A DNA stretch of 64,000 nt from JADKIH01 sp031385005 (GCA_031385005.1 JANNBB010000011.1:310001-374000); one strand, 5' to 3'. Numbered from the stretch's first letter, positions 8,467-18,599 are shown. Notes: generated by a model not told the origin, from the letters alone. Program-made: numbers and translations.

Positions 8467-8768
8467 GTTATCAAAAGTGCTGTATTTACAGGGATTAAAG
8501 CGTTCTTGACAAAATTTGTTTAAAACTTTCACTTGCAAATGTGAAATTATCATCAGTTGTAAAAAGCTAAGTTATTTATAAAAAAGAAGGTTTCGAGTTT
8601 AAACTAAAGTCAACCTATAGGTCAAATAATTATTGAGAAATGTTTTTTTTTACTTCAATATTTGAGAATTTGTATTTAAATATAGGTATAATTTATTTCA
8701 AATTATTTAATTATGCCTATCAAAATCATTTTCTAAACAATAACTTTATTTTAGTTGACTAATTATTT
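8467..8768. other. gene-free spacer at the edge of the decayed island
   Basis: About 300 nt of AT-rich DNA between the Type ISP remnant and the aspartate kinase stop. One frame reads a short peptide-like stretch (NPCKYSTFDN) just before the TGA at 8464-8466, which may be the last visible trace of the restriction gene. I see no other gene, RNA or repeat. Confidence 0.5.
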
Positions 8769-10034
8769 TTATTCCTTTATCACCACCTGAGCCGTCAGCC
8801 TGCTTCTTTGCTCGAGAATTACATTAGAAGTTTTTAGAATCTGTTCGATAGTAGACGGATAATAGTGTCTGACAGTAATCAGCTTCAATCCTTCGTTGTA
8901 AAGCACGTGAAAGTTTTTTGCCAGATCTTCACGGAGGGCAGGTGTCGTATGCGGGTCGTTATCGATGCATACTGAAAAACTTAATGCCGAATTTTGCATC
9001 AGGTTAATTTTGATATGGTGTTTGGCAAAAATTCCAAAAATTTTGCTCATGCTTTCTTCTGCTATGAAAGAAAAATCTTTTGATGAAATGGAAAAAAGTA
9101 TCTGATTGAATTTGTATATAAAACAAGGAACTAATGGTTTTGTTCCTTTGAAGTTTCCGATGAGTGTTCCTTTTTCTGCCGGCATTTTAAATGAACATAC
9201 TCTTAACGGAATGTTTTTATTTTCTATGGGTTTAATAGTCTTCGGGTGAATAACAGTTGCTCCATAGTAAGTAAGTTCGATTGCATCGTGGTAACTGACT
9301 TGCTCCAGTTTGATAGCTTCCTGAGAAAATTTCGGGTCTGCACTGAGTACTCCCGGAACATCTTTCCAGACAATCATTTCTTCTGCATTCAGGCAATAAG
9401 ATAAAATGGCCGCTGTATAATCGGATCCTTCACGACCTAATGTTGTCGTGAAATTTTCTGAAGTACAGCCGATAAATCCTTGTGTAATGACAACAGAATT
9501 ATTTTTAAGCAATGTAGGAATACGCATGTTGACTAACTTTTCTGTTAAGTCCCAATTGATATTCGCTTCTCTGTAAAAATTATCCGTTTGTAATACATCG
9601 CGAATATCCAACCAATGCCCTTTAATGCCATTTGCAATCAGGTAAGCATGAACAATGCGTGTAGAAATAATTTCACCTTGTGAAACAACCTGGTCATAAA
9701 TAAAAGAATATCCTTTATCGGGCTCGTCTTCCAGTGTCCATTCTATTTCAACGAATGAATTACCCACTTCTTCCCGCAAAGGATGGTCGGCAGCAAAACC
9801 TAAATCGTCAATAATCTTGAAATGAAAATCTTTGACAAGATTTAACTGTTCTGCAATTTCATTGTTGTCACTGAAACGGGCATTGACTACTTTCTCCAGA
9901 TTATTCGTAGTTTTTCCCATAGCCGAAATGACCACTACGATTTCTTCATTCTTTAATTTAGAAAGTATCTGAGCTACGTTTTTTACCGCTTCAGCGTCTT
10001 TAACAGAAGCACCCCCGAATTTTAATACCTTCAT
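8769..10034 (-). CDS. lysC: monofunctional aspartate kinase
   Basis: Phosphorylates L-aspartate with ATP, the first step to lysine, threonine and methionine. The 421-residue protein opens with the amino-acid-kinase signature MKVLKFGGASVKD. Substrate and ATP loops include GFIGCTSENFTTTLGREGSD and YTAAILSYCLNAEEMIVWKD. The C-terminal 130 residues (from about 300) carry tandem ACT-type regulatory domains, which suggests feedback control by an end product. No homoserine dehydrogenase domain is fused, unlike ThrA. It is the last gene of a minus-strand set with a GNAT acetyltransferase (71 nt upstream) and serA. Confidence 0.93.
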   Translation of the reverse strand: MKVLKFGGASVKDAEAVKNVAQILSKLKNEEIVVVISAMGKTTNNLEKVVNARFSDNNEIAEQLNLVKDFHFKIIDDLGFAADHPLREEVGNSFVEIEWTLEDEPDKGYSFIYDQVVSQGEIISTRIVHAYLIANGIKGHWLDIRDVLQTDNFYREANINWDLTEKLVNMRIPTLLKNNSVVITQGFIGCTSENFTTTLGREGSDYTAAILSYCLNAEEMIVWKDVPGVLSADPKFSQEAIKLEQVSYHDAIELTYYGATVIHPKTIKPIENKNIPLRVCSFKMPAEKGTLIGNFKGTKPLVPCFIYKFNQILFSISSKDFSFIAEESMSKIFGIFAKHHIKINLMQNSALSFSVCIDNDPHTTPALREDLAKNFHVLYNEGLKLITVRHYYPSTIEQILKTSNVILEQRSRLTAQVVIKE

Positions 10035-10105
10035 TTTATTTTATATGCTAGAGAGAATTAATTTTTTGTTTGATTATTAATGTGGCTTTTATAAGCTGAA
10101 ATAAT

Positions 10106-10591
10106 TTACACGACGGGCTGAGAGTTAATTTGTGATTCTTTGAGTTTGCAATCCAGCCACTCCGCTTCTATAGTTGCTCCATACTGCTCGTAAAATTTGA
10201 TTGCAGGTTCATTCCAGTCCAATACCTGCCAATGCATTTGTTTGGCATTGATTTTTTTTGCCTCCAGAATAATGGTATCTAAAAGTTTTTTACCGATTCC
10301 CTTCCCTCTGTGTTTCTCCGTAACGATGAGATCATCCAGATAAATTCCTTTTCCTTTCCAAGTAGAGTATTTTATAAAGTACAATGCAAGTCCGGCAATT
10401 TCATTTTCAATTTCTGCGACATAAAATTCGAAAGCAGGCCTTTCTCCAAAACCATCGATTTCCATGTCTTCAACTGTATTGGTAACTTCATCCGGGGCTT
10501 TTTCAAAAAGTGCGAGTTCGCGAATGAGTGCTAATACAGCCGGTAAATCACTTTTTTCTCCTTTGCGGATGCGTATAGATGAAGATTGCAT
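10106..10591 (-). CDS. GNAT family N-acetyltransferase
   Basis: 161-residue acetyl-CoA-dependent acetyltransferase. The acetyl-CoA binding motif HRGKGIGKKLLD is near residues 94-105, preceded by the strand YLDDLIVTEK. The N-terminal IRKGEKSDLPAVLALIRELA and the later MHWQVLDWNEPAIKFYEQYG and AEWLDCKL blocks resemble spermidine/diamine acetyltransferases (SAT family). A polyamine or amino-acid substrate is therefore plausible but not proven. Cytosolic. It lies 64 nt downstream of serA and 71 nt upstream of aspartate kinase on the same strand, so the three may form one unit. Confidence 0.9.
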   Translation of the reverse strand: MQSSSIRIRKGEKSDLPAVLALIRELALFEKAPDEVTNTVEDMEIDGFGERPAFEFYVAEIENEIAGLALYFIKYSTWKGKGIYLDDLIVTEKHRGKGIGKKLLDTIILEAKKINAKQMHWQVLDWNEPAIKFYEQYGATIEAEWLDCKLKESQINSQPVV

Positions 10592-10655
10592 GTTCGGTTA
10601 AGTTAATTCGAAATAGGTTAATTTTATTCAAGATATTGAATGAAACTAATTTAGT

Positions 10656-11888
10656 TTAGTAAAGATTTCTCACGCGGATAGTGTTCTTTACTTTTTTCAA
10701 TTCTTCCAATACAGATGAAGAAGTGTTTTTATCAATATCAAGTACAACATAACCAATTTGCGGATTGGTCTTTAGATACTGACCGAGAATGTTCACATTC
10801 ATTTGCGAAAGTAATCCGTTAATTTCACTCAATACTCCGGGAACATTTTTGTGAATGTGTAATAAGCGATGCGTATCCTGTTGTACGGGCAGACTCAAAG
10901 CAGGAACGGAAAGCGAACCTGTACTCGAGCCCGTTTCCAGGAAACTGATGAGTTTTGTTGCAACATCCATTCCGATGTTCTCCTGTGCTTCTTGTGTCGA
11001 TCCGCCGATGTGTGGCGTAAGGATAACATTGGGAAGACCTTGAATGGGAGCTGTAAATATTTCTTTATTGCTTTCCGGTTCTTCCGGAAAAACATCGACG
11101 GCAAAACCGTGCAGGTGTTTTTCTTCAATCGATAATTTTATGGCATTCAAATCGACTACATCACCTCTACTATAATTGATCAGGAAGGCGCCCTTTTTCA
11201 TTTTCTTCAAACAAGTACCGTTGATTAAATTTTTAGTAGTGGCATGTCCGGGTACGTGAATAGTAACAACATCGGAAGAAGCAAGTAAGTCATCGAGTGT
11301 TTTAACCTGATTGGCATTTCCCAATGTAAGTTTAGGTTCGATGTCGTAAAAAATAACCTTCATTCCCATGTTTTCAGCTAGTACAGAAACCTGAGACCCG
11401 ATATGTCCATAGCCGATTATTCCTAATGTCTTACCGCGTATTTCATAACTGTCGGTGCTGTCTTTCATCCAAATTCCTTTATGTGCGGCATCATTTTTTT
11501 CTATAACACGGCGCATAAGGTTAATACAATGTGCAATGACAAGTTCGGCAACAGATCGTGTGTTCGAGAAAGGCGAATTGAAAACAGCAATTCCATTTTC
11601 AATGGCGGCATTCATATCGACCTGATTGGTGCCAATACAAAATGCCCCAATACCGATGAGTTTGTGAGCAGCATTTAATACTTTTTCTGTCAACTGAGTT
11701 TTGGAACGAATGCCTAAGAGATGAACGTCCTGAATTTTTTCAAGTAATTCACTCTCACTCATGGCCGATTTTAGTAATTCGATTTCACCATAACCACTAT
11801 CTTTAAAAAGCCGGATTGCAGAAGGATGGATACCCTCCAACATCAATAATCTGATTTTTTCTTTCGGAAAAGACGTCGTTTTTTGCAT
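10656..11888 (-). CDS. serA: D-3-phosphoglycerate dehydrogenase
   Basis: Oxidises 3-phosphoglycerate with NAD, the committed step of serine synthesis. I use the ATG at 11888, giving 410 residues, the length of E. coli SerA; a TTG at 11915 would add nine residues without homology. The Rossmann motif GYGHIG is near residue 150. Catalytic Arg is in NYSRGDVVD, Glu in VDVFPEEP and His in LTPHIGGST. The C-terminal 80 residues form an ACT domain (HKNVPGVLSEINGLLSQMNV) that in this family binds serine for feedback inhibition. First gene of a minus-strand set with GNAT and aspartate kinase. Confidence 0.95.
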   Translation of the reverse strand: MQKTTSFPKEKIRLLMLEGIHPSAIRLFKDSGYGEIELLKSAMSESELLEKIQDVHLLGIRSKTQLTEKVLNAAHKLIGIGAFCIGTNQVDMNAAIENGIAVFNSPFSNTRSVAELVIAHCINLMRRVIEKNDAAHKGIWMKDSTDSYEIRGKTLGIIGYGHIGSQVSVLAENMGMKVIFYDIEPKLTLGNANQVKTLDDLLASSDVVTIHVPGHATTKNLINGTCLKKMKKGAFLINYSRGDVVDLNAIKLSIEEKHLHGFAVDVFPEEPESNKEIFTAPIQGLPNVILTPHIGGSTQEAQENIGMDVATKLISFLETGSSTGSLSVPALSLPVQQDTHRLLHIHKNVPGVLSEINGLLSQMNVNILGQYLKTNPQIGYVVLDIDKNTSSSVLEELKKVKNTIRVRNLY

Positions 11889-12094
11889 GTATAGTTTCTT
11901 GTGGCGAATATACAAATGTTAGTCGGGAGTGAAAGAGTGGCGCTGGTTTATTGGTCTTTTTCAAATCGGCAACAGAAACGATGACATTAATTTGATAGTC
12001 AGTTTCTTTGCCAAAAGGCAATAAAAGTCTCGATATTTCTTTAAATTTAGTGAATTTAGAGCCAATACATATTGGCTAATCGGCGAATTAACTT

Positions 12095-12102
12095 TAGCTT
12101 TG
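12095..12102 (+). promoter_or_regulatory. candidate -7 box for fbp
   Basis: TAGCTTTG matches TAnnTTTG, 16 nt before the fbp ATG. An ATTGG lies about 20 nt further upstream (12071-12075) in the place of a -33 element, making this the best-spaced promoter candidate in the window. Confidence 0.45.
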
Positions 12103-12118
12103 CAAGAAACCAGTAGAC

Positions 12119-13138
12119 ATGAACAAAGTAGTAACACTCGGACAGTTTATCATTGAGCGTCAGTCGGATTTTCCTTATGCAAAAGGTGAATTATCGCGTC
12201 TATTAAGAGACATCGGTATTGCCGCGAAAATTGTAAACCGTGAAGTAAATAAGGCCGGACTTGCCGATATTTTGGGTGAATACGGAACGATTAATATTCA
12301 AGGGGAGAGTGTAAAAAAACTGGATGTCTTCGCGAACGAACAATTCATTGCTGCATTAAGCGCCGGTGGCGAAACCTGTGCAGTTGCATCAGAGGAAAAC
12401 GATGGACTGGTTCAAATTGATTCTGCCGTTTCAAAAAACGCAAAATATGTTGTTTGTGTCGATCCGCTGGATGGTTCATCAAACATCGATGTGAATGTAG
12501 CTATCGGAACAATTTTTTCCATTTACCGCCGAATTACTTTCAGCGGAGAAGTCGATGAATCCGATTACCTTCAAAGAGGTACCGAACAGGTTGCCGCAGG
12601 ATATGTCATTTACGGATCTTCTACAATGATGGTTTATACAACAGGAAAAGGCGTGAATGGTTTTACGCTGGATCCGAGTATTGGAGAATTTTGTCTCTCG
12701 CATACGGATATGGTTTGTCCTCCTCAAGGGAAAATTTATTCGATCAACGAAGGAAATTATGTTCACTTTCCGGATGGCGTAAAGCAATACATTAAATATT
12801 GTCAGGTTGAAGAAGCTAAAACAAACAGACCCTATTCTTCACGATATATTGGTTCATTGGTTGCTGACTTCCATCGGAATCTATTAAAGGGAGGAATCTT
12901 CATTTACCCTTCTACGTTGAAATCGCCCAACGGTAAACTCCGCTTGTTATATGAATGTAATCCACTTGCCTTTATCATCGAGCAGTCGGGCGGAAAAGCA
13001 TCTAACGGTTTTGAACGCATCTTGAACGTACAGCCAACCGCTTTGCATCAGCGCACCCCGCTTTTTATTGGATCTACAGATATGGTAACAATGGCGGAGG
13101 ATCTCATGTTGAAATATTCGCAGGTTGAAGCGAAATAA
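12119..13138 (+). CDS. fbp: class I fructose-1,6-bisphosphatase
   Basis: Hydrolyses fructose 1,6-bisphosphate to fructose 6-phosphate in gluconeogenesis. The 339-residue length is normal for class I enzymes. The metal-binding signature VDPLDGSSNIDVNVAIGTIF is near residues 115-134. The substrate-binding C-terminal block GKLRLLYECNPLAFIIEQSG is near 278-297. Cytosolic, with no signal peptide. It stands alone between divergent serA and downstream mfd, with its own promoter-like TAGCTTTG box. Identification is secure. Confidence 0.97.
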   Translation: MNKVVTLGQFIIERQSDFPYAKGELSRLLRDIGIAAKIVNREVNKAGLADILGEYGTINIQGESVKKLDVFANEQFIAALSAGGETCAVASEENDGLVQIDSAVSKNAKYVVCVDPLDGSSNIDVNVAIGTIFSIYRRITFSGEVDESDYLQRGTEQVAAGYVIYGSSTMMVYTTGKGVNGFTLDPSIGEFCLSHTDMVCPPQGKIYSINEGNYVHFPDGVKQYIKYCQVEEAKTNRPYSSRYIGSLVADFHRNLLKGGIFIYPSTLKSPNGKLRLLYECNPLAFIIEQSGGKASNGFERILNVQPTALHQRTPLFIGSTDMVTMAEDLMLKYSQVEAK

Positions 13139-13292
13139 ATACAGTTGTGCGAAAATAATTAGTGAAAAAATAATTGCCTAAAAGAAAATCTTTTAAAAAT
13201 TCATTTTTTGTTTTCTTTCGGTTATTCGGTTTTGGCATTTGACTGACCACCGGTTAACAACCAATAACTAAAAATTATCAGAAATTATTTAG

Positions 13293-16200
13293 ATGGATCG
13301 TCAACAGTTAATTGAATTTTATACTTCGCGTCCGTCAGTAAAAAAGATTTCAGCACGACTTAACGATTCTTCAAACAACGACAGGATTCATCTGAAAGGA
13401 CTCATTGGTTCTTCAAAAGGAATTCTAATGGCCGCTTTATCTTCGCTGACGAATCATTCCCACATTGTTGTTTTACCTGATAACGAAGAAGCCGCTTATT
13501 TTCTAAACGATCTTGAAAATATTTTTTTCGACAATCAGGTACTTTTTTTTCCTTCATCCAATAAAAGATCTTTTCAGTCAGACGATCCTGACAATTCAAA
13601 TATTCTAATGCGTGCCGAAGTACTGAGCCGATTAAACAGAAACAGTAAAACAATTGTTGTTACTTATCCGGAAGCCATCGCCGAAAAGGTAGTGACAAGG
13701 AAAAACCTGGAGCTGAATTCAATTGCTATGCGTGTTGGAGAAGATATTTCAATAGGATTCATCAATGAATTTCTCTTGCATCATGATTTCGAATACGTAG
13801 ATTTTGTGCAACAAGCAGGCGAATTTTCCATTCGTGGAGGAATTGTCGATATTTATTCATTCGCCAACGAACTTCCTTACAGGATTGAGTTTTTTGGGGA
13901 TACTGTAGAAAGTATCCGGAGCTTCGATCCATCTACTCAATTATCGGTGCAACCGATGAATCATGTAGCTATCATGCCGAATGTGCAGAAAAAACTGATG
14001 GAAGAGGAGCGTTCTTCTTTTTTCGAATTCATTCCGGCGCAAACAACCATTTGGTTTAATGATCTCACTACCAATTTGGACTTTCTGAATCTGAATCTAA
14101 TCGATGAATCGACAGGTAAGCTTAAAGAAATTTTCCAAAATCATTACGATACTCCGGATGAGTTTTTGGAGAACCTGCAAAAGAAAACAATTATTGAATT
14201 CGGTAATAAATGTTATTTCAAGAGCGACTTACAGGAGGTTTTTTCCATTTCGCCACAGCCGTCTTTTAACAAGAATTTTTCTTTATTGATTTCAAACCTG
14301 CAGAAAAATCAACAGGAAAAAATTAAGAACATAATTTTCGCAGACTCTGCCAAACAGATCGAGCGTATTTATGCCATCTTCGAAGACCTCGAAAAAAAGC
14401 ATGCCATTGAGAACAAGGTTGAATTTACTTCCCTTTTGTTGTCCTTGCATGAAGGATTTATTGATAACGACCTGAAGCTTGCTTGTTACACCGATCATCA
14501 GATTTTTGACCGTTATCACCGGTTTCGACTGAAGAAAAAACATTCTCGTAACGATGCATTAACGATAAAGGAACTGTCGTCTCTAAAGCCCGGAGATTAT
14601 GTAACGCATATCGATCATGGTGTTGGAAGGTTTGCCGGACTGGAAGCCATTGTGGTGAACGGCAAGCCACAGGAAGCTGTTCGGTTAATTTATAAGGATA
14701 ATGACATTTTATATGTCAGCATACATTCGCTTCATCGTATTGCTAAATATTCGGGTAAGGAAGGAACCATTCCTTCATTGCATAAACTTGGTTCGGGAGC
14801 ATGGGCTACGCTAAAACAAAAAACAAAAAAACGTGTTAAGGATATTGCCAAAGAACTCATCGGATTATATGCGAAGAGAAAAGCAGCTCAAGGATTTGCT
14901 TTTAGTCCTGATTCTTATCTCCAAAACGAATTAGAGGCAAGCTTTATTTATGAAGATACTCCGGATCAGGTAAAGGCAACACGTGATGTGAAAAAGGATA
15001 TGGAAAAAGCCTATCCGATGGACAGACTCATTTGCGGCGATGTAGGTTTTGGAAAAACAGAAATTGCCGTTCGTGCGGCCTTCAAAGCGGTGGCGGATAG
15101 CAAGCAGGTTGCTATTTTGGTTCCAACAACTATTCTTGCTCTGCAGCACTACAATACTTTTCGCGATCGCTTAAAAGATTTTCCTTGTAAAGTCGATTAT
15201 ATCAACCGCTTTAAATCTGCTGCGAAACAGAAGGAAACCCTTCAGTCATTGGCAGAAGGTAAAATCGATATTATAATCGGCACCCATAGATTACTTGGAA
15301 AAGATGTTAAGTTCAAAGATCTTGGGTTAATGACCATCGATGAAGAACAAAAATTTGGTGTTGCTGCCAAGGAAAAACTGAAAGCATTAAGAGTAAATGT
15401 CGACACACTTACACTTACAGCAACGCCTATTCCACGAACTTTACAATTTTCTTTAATGGGAGCTCGTGATTTAAGCATCATAAATACGCCTCCGCCAAAT
15501 CGTTATCCTGTCACCACAGAGCTGCAAGTTTTCAACGAAAAAATGATTCGCGATGCAATAAATTATGAATTGGCAAGGGGCGGACAAGTTTTCTTTGTTC
15601 ATAATCGGGTGCAGGATATTCACGATATGTCAGCACTAATCCATAGACTTTGTCCGCAGGCGACTATTGCAGTTGCTCACGGCCAAATGGATGGAGATAA
15701 ACTGGAAGAAACACTGATGACATTTATAGAAGGTCAGTCTGACGTGCTAGTGTCAACTACCATAATAGAATCGGGTATCGATATTCCAAATGCAAATACC
15801 ATCATCATAAATCAGGCACAGAATTTTGGATTAAGTGATTTACATCAAATGCGCGGCAGAGTAGGGCGGTCTAACAAGAAAGCATTTTGTTATTTATTAG
15901 CACCGCCAATAACGGTGTTGACCAATGAGGCCAAACAAAGACTTAAAGCGATTGAAGAGTTTTCAGATCTCGGTTCCGGTTTCAATGTGGCCATGCGTGA
16001 TTTGGATATTCGTGGTGCGGGAAATTTATTGGGTGGTGAGCAAAGCGGATTTATTTCTGAGATTGGATTTGAGATGTATCATAAGATTTTAGATGAAGCC
16101 ATTCTTGAATTGAAGGAAACAGAATTTGCCGATCTCTTTGTTCAGGAAAAAGAGGAAAGAAAATTTGTTTCGGATTGTCAGATTGATACTGACATGGAAA

Positions 16201-16616
16201 TTCTCATGCCGTCAGATTATGTGAATAGTGTTTCGGAGCGATTACTTTTATACAAAGAACTGGACAGTTTGCAAACGGAAGAAAAACTTGTTGAATTTGA
16301 AAATAAATTGCGCGATCGTTTCGGAAATCTACCTCGTCCTGCCAGGGAATTACTGGCAACCATTCGCCTGAGATGGCTGGCGGAGAAATTGGGCTTTGAA
16401 AAAATTCTGATGAAGAATAACCGGCTTATCGGGTATTTTGTAAGCAATCCGAATTCATTGTTTTATCAAACAGAAGTATTTTCCCGAATCCTAAAGTATG
16501 TTCAGAAGAATACCCAGAAGTGCCGCTTGAAAGAAGATAAATCGAAATTATCACTAACGATTAAAGATATCGAATCCGTTGAAGATGCCAATGCAGCTTT
16601 GTTGGAAATTCTCTGA
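13293..16616 (+). CDS. mfd: transcription-repair coupling factor
   Basis: Displaces RNA polymerase stalled at DNA lesions and recruits UvrA. 1107 residues, in the usual size range. The N-terminal third resembles UvrB (FSIRGGIVDIYSFANELPYR, IEFFGDTVESIRSFD). The RNA-polymerase-interaction domain starts with KPGDYVTHIDHGVGRFAGLE near residue 430. The RecG-like translocase has Walker A GDVGFGKTEIAVRAAFKAV (about 581), Walker B IDEEQKFGV, TATPIPRTLQ and QMRGRVGRS. The C-terminal TRCF domain (MEILMPSDYVNSVSERLLLY) binds UvrA. All motifs look intact. Confidence 0.97.
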   Translation: MDRQQLIEFYTSRPSVKKISARLNDSSNNDRIHLKGLIGSSKGILMAALSSLTNHSHIVVLPDNEEAAYFLNDLENIFFDNQVLFFPSSNKRSFQSDDPDNSNILMRAEVLSRLNRNSKTIVVTYPEAIAEKVVTRKNLELNSIAMRVGEDISIGFINEFLLHHDFEYVDFVQQAGEFSIRGGIVDIYSFANELPYRIEFFGDTVESIRSFDPSTQLSVQPMNHVAIMPNVQKKLMEEERSSFFEFIPAQTTIWFNDLTTNLDFLNLNLIDESTGKLKEIFQNHYDTPDEFLENLQKKTIIEFGNKCYFKSDLQEVFSISPQPSFNKNFSLLISNLQKNQQEKIKNIIFADSAKQIERIYAIFEDLEKKHAIENKVEFTSLLLSLHEGFIDNDLKLACYTDHQIFDRYHRFRLKKKHSRNDALTIKELSSLKPGDYVTHIDHGVGRFAGLEAIVVNGKPQEAVRLIYKDNDILYVSIHSLHRIAKYSGKEGTIPSLHKLGSGAWATLKQKTKKRVKDIAKELIGLYAKRKAAQGFAFSPDSYLQNELEASFIYEDTPDQVKATRDVKKDMEKAYPMDRLICGDVGFGKTEIAVRAAFKAVADSKQVAILVPTTILALQHYNTFRDRLKDFPCKVDYINRFKSAAKQKETLQSLAEGKIDIIIGTHRLLGKDVKFKDLGLMTIDEEQKFGVAAKEKLKALRVNVDTLTLTATPIPRTLQFSLMGARDLSIINTPPPNRYPVTTELQVFNEKMIRDAINYELARGGQVFFVHNRVQDIHDMSALIHRLCPQATIAVAHGQMDGDKLEETLMTFIEGQSDVLVSTTIIESGIDIPNANTIIINQAQNFGLSDLHQMRGRVGRSNKKAFCYLLAPPITVLTNEAKQRLKAIEEFSDLGSGFNVAMRDLDIRGAGNLLGGEQSGFISEIGFEMYHKILDEAILELKETEFADLFVQEKEERKFVSDCQIDTDMEILMPSDYVNSVSERLLLYKELDSLQTEEKLVEFENKLRDRFGNLPRPARELLATIRLRWLAEKLGFEKILMKNNRLIGYFVSNPNSLFYQTEVFSRILKYVQKNTQKCRLKEDKSKLSLTIKDIESVEDANAALLEIL

Positions 16617-16679
16617 CGCAGTAAATTTATTTCGATTAATTTTGGTAGTTGATTTTTTTGAAAAGATTTTACTGAAAAA

Positions 16680-18599
16680 CTAATTATCAAGTGTAATCTT
16701 TATCAACCCTTCTGCAAGTTCAAAAATAATAAGCTTGCCGTCTACAGAATATTTTCCGCCTCCTTCAACATCGATAGGTGTAGAGCGAAGTGGTAACATT
16801 ATAGCGAGACCTTCCATGCGCTTTGGAACAGATATGCTCACCACCCGGCGGGCATCTGTATAAAAAACATCAAGGGTAACTTCATTGCGGGCCGCCCACC
16901 ACAAACCAAAATCATTGATCGTTCCAAACCATGCTTCGTCGCGGAGTGCTTTTACAAATTCTCTTTCGACCTGCAAGCCATAAGCATTCGGATGAACTTG
17001 CCCGATGAAACATCCTCCGTAGTTGGCAATTTTTTTCGCAAGTGCAATCGATGACTGTGCTCTGGAGGTGTTGAATGGAGGATATTCATCATCATCAGTT
17101 ACCGGAAACTCAAACGCCTGCAATTCACTGTCGTATTCCCTGTTATAATTCATCTGAAAAGGGAGATGTGTAAGTGCAGCATTTGCTAAAACAGAGGAAC
17201 TGAAACGATACCCACTTGCTAATAAATTTTGAGGATAAGTGAATGGAGTATACAAGTGATGAGAGCGGAATGCACTGGTTTTGTTTGTTGGGACGTAGTG
17301 ATCTATAAGGAACCTACTGACTCGCATTTCGCCGTAAATGGATCCATTGTAGGTTTTTTCCCAAGCGAGTACATAAGGTTTGTAGCTGGTGTATACTTCA
17401 GTACCTGTTCCTTGTTCAAACTGATCGAACATGGGTGAACCGGAAACCGAGTTGCTTTGAATATCCATTCCGGTTTGGGCAATTTTTTTTAGACTTTCAA
17501 AATCTTCAGCGGAATTAAACATTCGAGTGCGGCTGTCTCTTACATACCGGGTTTGAATAAAATAGGTTGAGTGAATATTCATTTTTCTCTCTTCCTCCGC
17601 AAAAACAGCGGCATTCTCCAATGCTTTTCTGAAGTTAATGTTATGCGTGATGCAAACAGAAAGACTTTTATTATAGGGAACTGTACATATATAGGATGCA
17701 TTCCGATCGCTTTGCAAGTAAATATTTTTAATTAGACGAAGTATTACGTCAATAGTGGGCTCGAAATTATTGGCAGGCGATCGGTTAAAATCCTGATGAC
17801 GGATATTATGTCCCTTCAGAATTAAAAAGCCAATATCAAAACCAAATGCATAAGCATTGCCGTTGCCATAGAACTTTTGTGTGATGGCAGCGGACTTATC
17901 TTCATAGGTAGCCAAAGGTGGAAATTGGGGTTTCGAATAACTATAGGTTCCCATGGTTTCTTTATAGCGTTCTTTATTGCCCAGCGATATTTCAAATTCT
18001 TTTGAGTCTTTGAATTCGCCAACGATTGGTGATAGTGAGTCACGCGGAATGATAATCTCAAAACGTTGCTTACTGGGTATCGGTTCTTCAAAGCCAAATA
18101 TTTCATTCAATCCACCCAAGACTTGAATGCCAATTAACGTCCCGCCGTTTCGAGGAAAGGCCGCCAATGCTTGCAATGCATCCGGAGATAATACGGCACC
18201 CGATACTATAGGATAAACGATAACGACTTTGTGATCTAAAGCTTTTCTGTAGTCTGTCGTGATGATAAATGGAATGCCAATTGACTTAAGTCCATGAGCG
18301 AGACCCAGCCAGGATGTATTCGTATCTGTAAGCAGAATAGCTAAACGACTTAATGAGCCGGAACTGTAATTTGTCCAGGATGTAGCGATTTTTCCGGGTG
18401 TTTCGGATTTATCTTCCGGACCATTTATTTTGTTGGCAAGGAAAACTTCATTGTTCCTCACTTCATAAGACTCGGGATACTCGTTTGGCTTAATGGTACC
18501 GATTTCGTCTCCTTGTTTGTCGGAGCCGCACGAAGCGAAAAATAATCCCAGTAAAAAAACATAAAACCTGATACCCGTAATCTTTCTTACTATAGCCAT
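16680..18599 (-). CDS. lipoprotein with polysaccharide-deacetylase-like region, function unknown
   Basis: 639-residue protein with a lipoprotein signal peptide (lipobox LFFASC near residue 24). Residues 80-230 look like a Rossmann/GATase-like domain (LAILLTDTNTSWLGLAHGLK, then VVIVYPIVSGAVLS). Residues 310-570 resemble a NodB/polysaccharide-deacetylase barrel (SLSVCITHNINF, STYFIQTRYV, GCFIGQVHPNAYG). The usual metal-binding H-D-x-D is H-N-I-N here, so catalysis may be lost. The last 70 residues are beta-rich. It is likely anchored in the envelope. No neighbour clarifies its role: mfd is convergent, and a permease gene lies upstream on the same strand. Confidence 0.7.
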   Translation of the reverse strand: MAIVRKITGIRFYVFLLGLFFASCGSDKQGDEIGTIKPNEYPESYEVRNNEVFLANKINGPEDKSETPGKIATSWTNYSSGSLSRLAILLTDTNTSWLGLAHGLKSIGIPFIITTDYRKALDHKVVIVYPIVSGAVLSPDALQALAAFPRNGGTLIGIQVLGGLNEIFGFEEPIPSKQRFEIIIPRDSLSPIVGEFKDSKEFEISLGNKERYKETMGTYSYSKPQFPPLATYEDKSAAITQKFYGNGNAYAFGFDIGFLILKGHNIRHQDFNRSPANNFEPTIDVILRLIKNIYLQSDRNASYICTVPYNKSLSVCITHNINFRKALENAAVFAEEERKMNIHSTYFIQTRYVRDSRTRMFNSAEDFESLKKIAQTGMDIQSNSVSGSPMFDQFEQGTGTEVYTSYKPYVLAWEKTYNGSIYGEMRVSRFLIDHYVPTNKTSAFRSHHLYTPFTYPQNLLASGYRFSSSVLANAALTHLPFQMNYNREYDSELQAFEFPVTDDDEYPPFNTSRAQSSIALAKKIANYGGCFIGQVHPNAYGLQVEREFVKALRDEAWFGTINDFGLWWAARNEVTLDVFYTDARRVVSISVPKRMEGLAIMLPLRSTPIDVEGGGKYSVDGKLIIFELAEGLIKITLDN

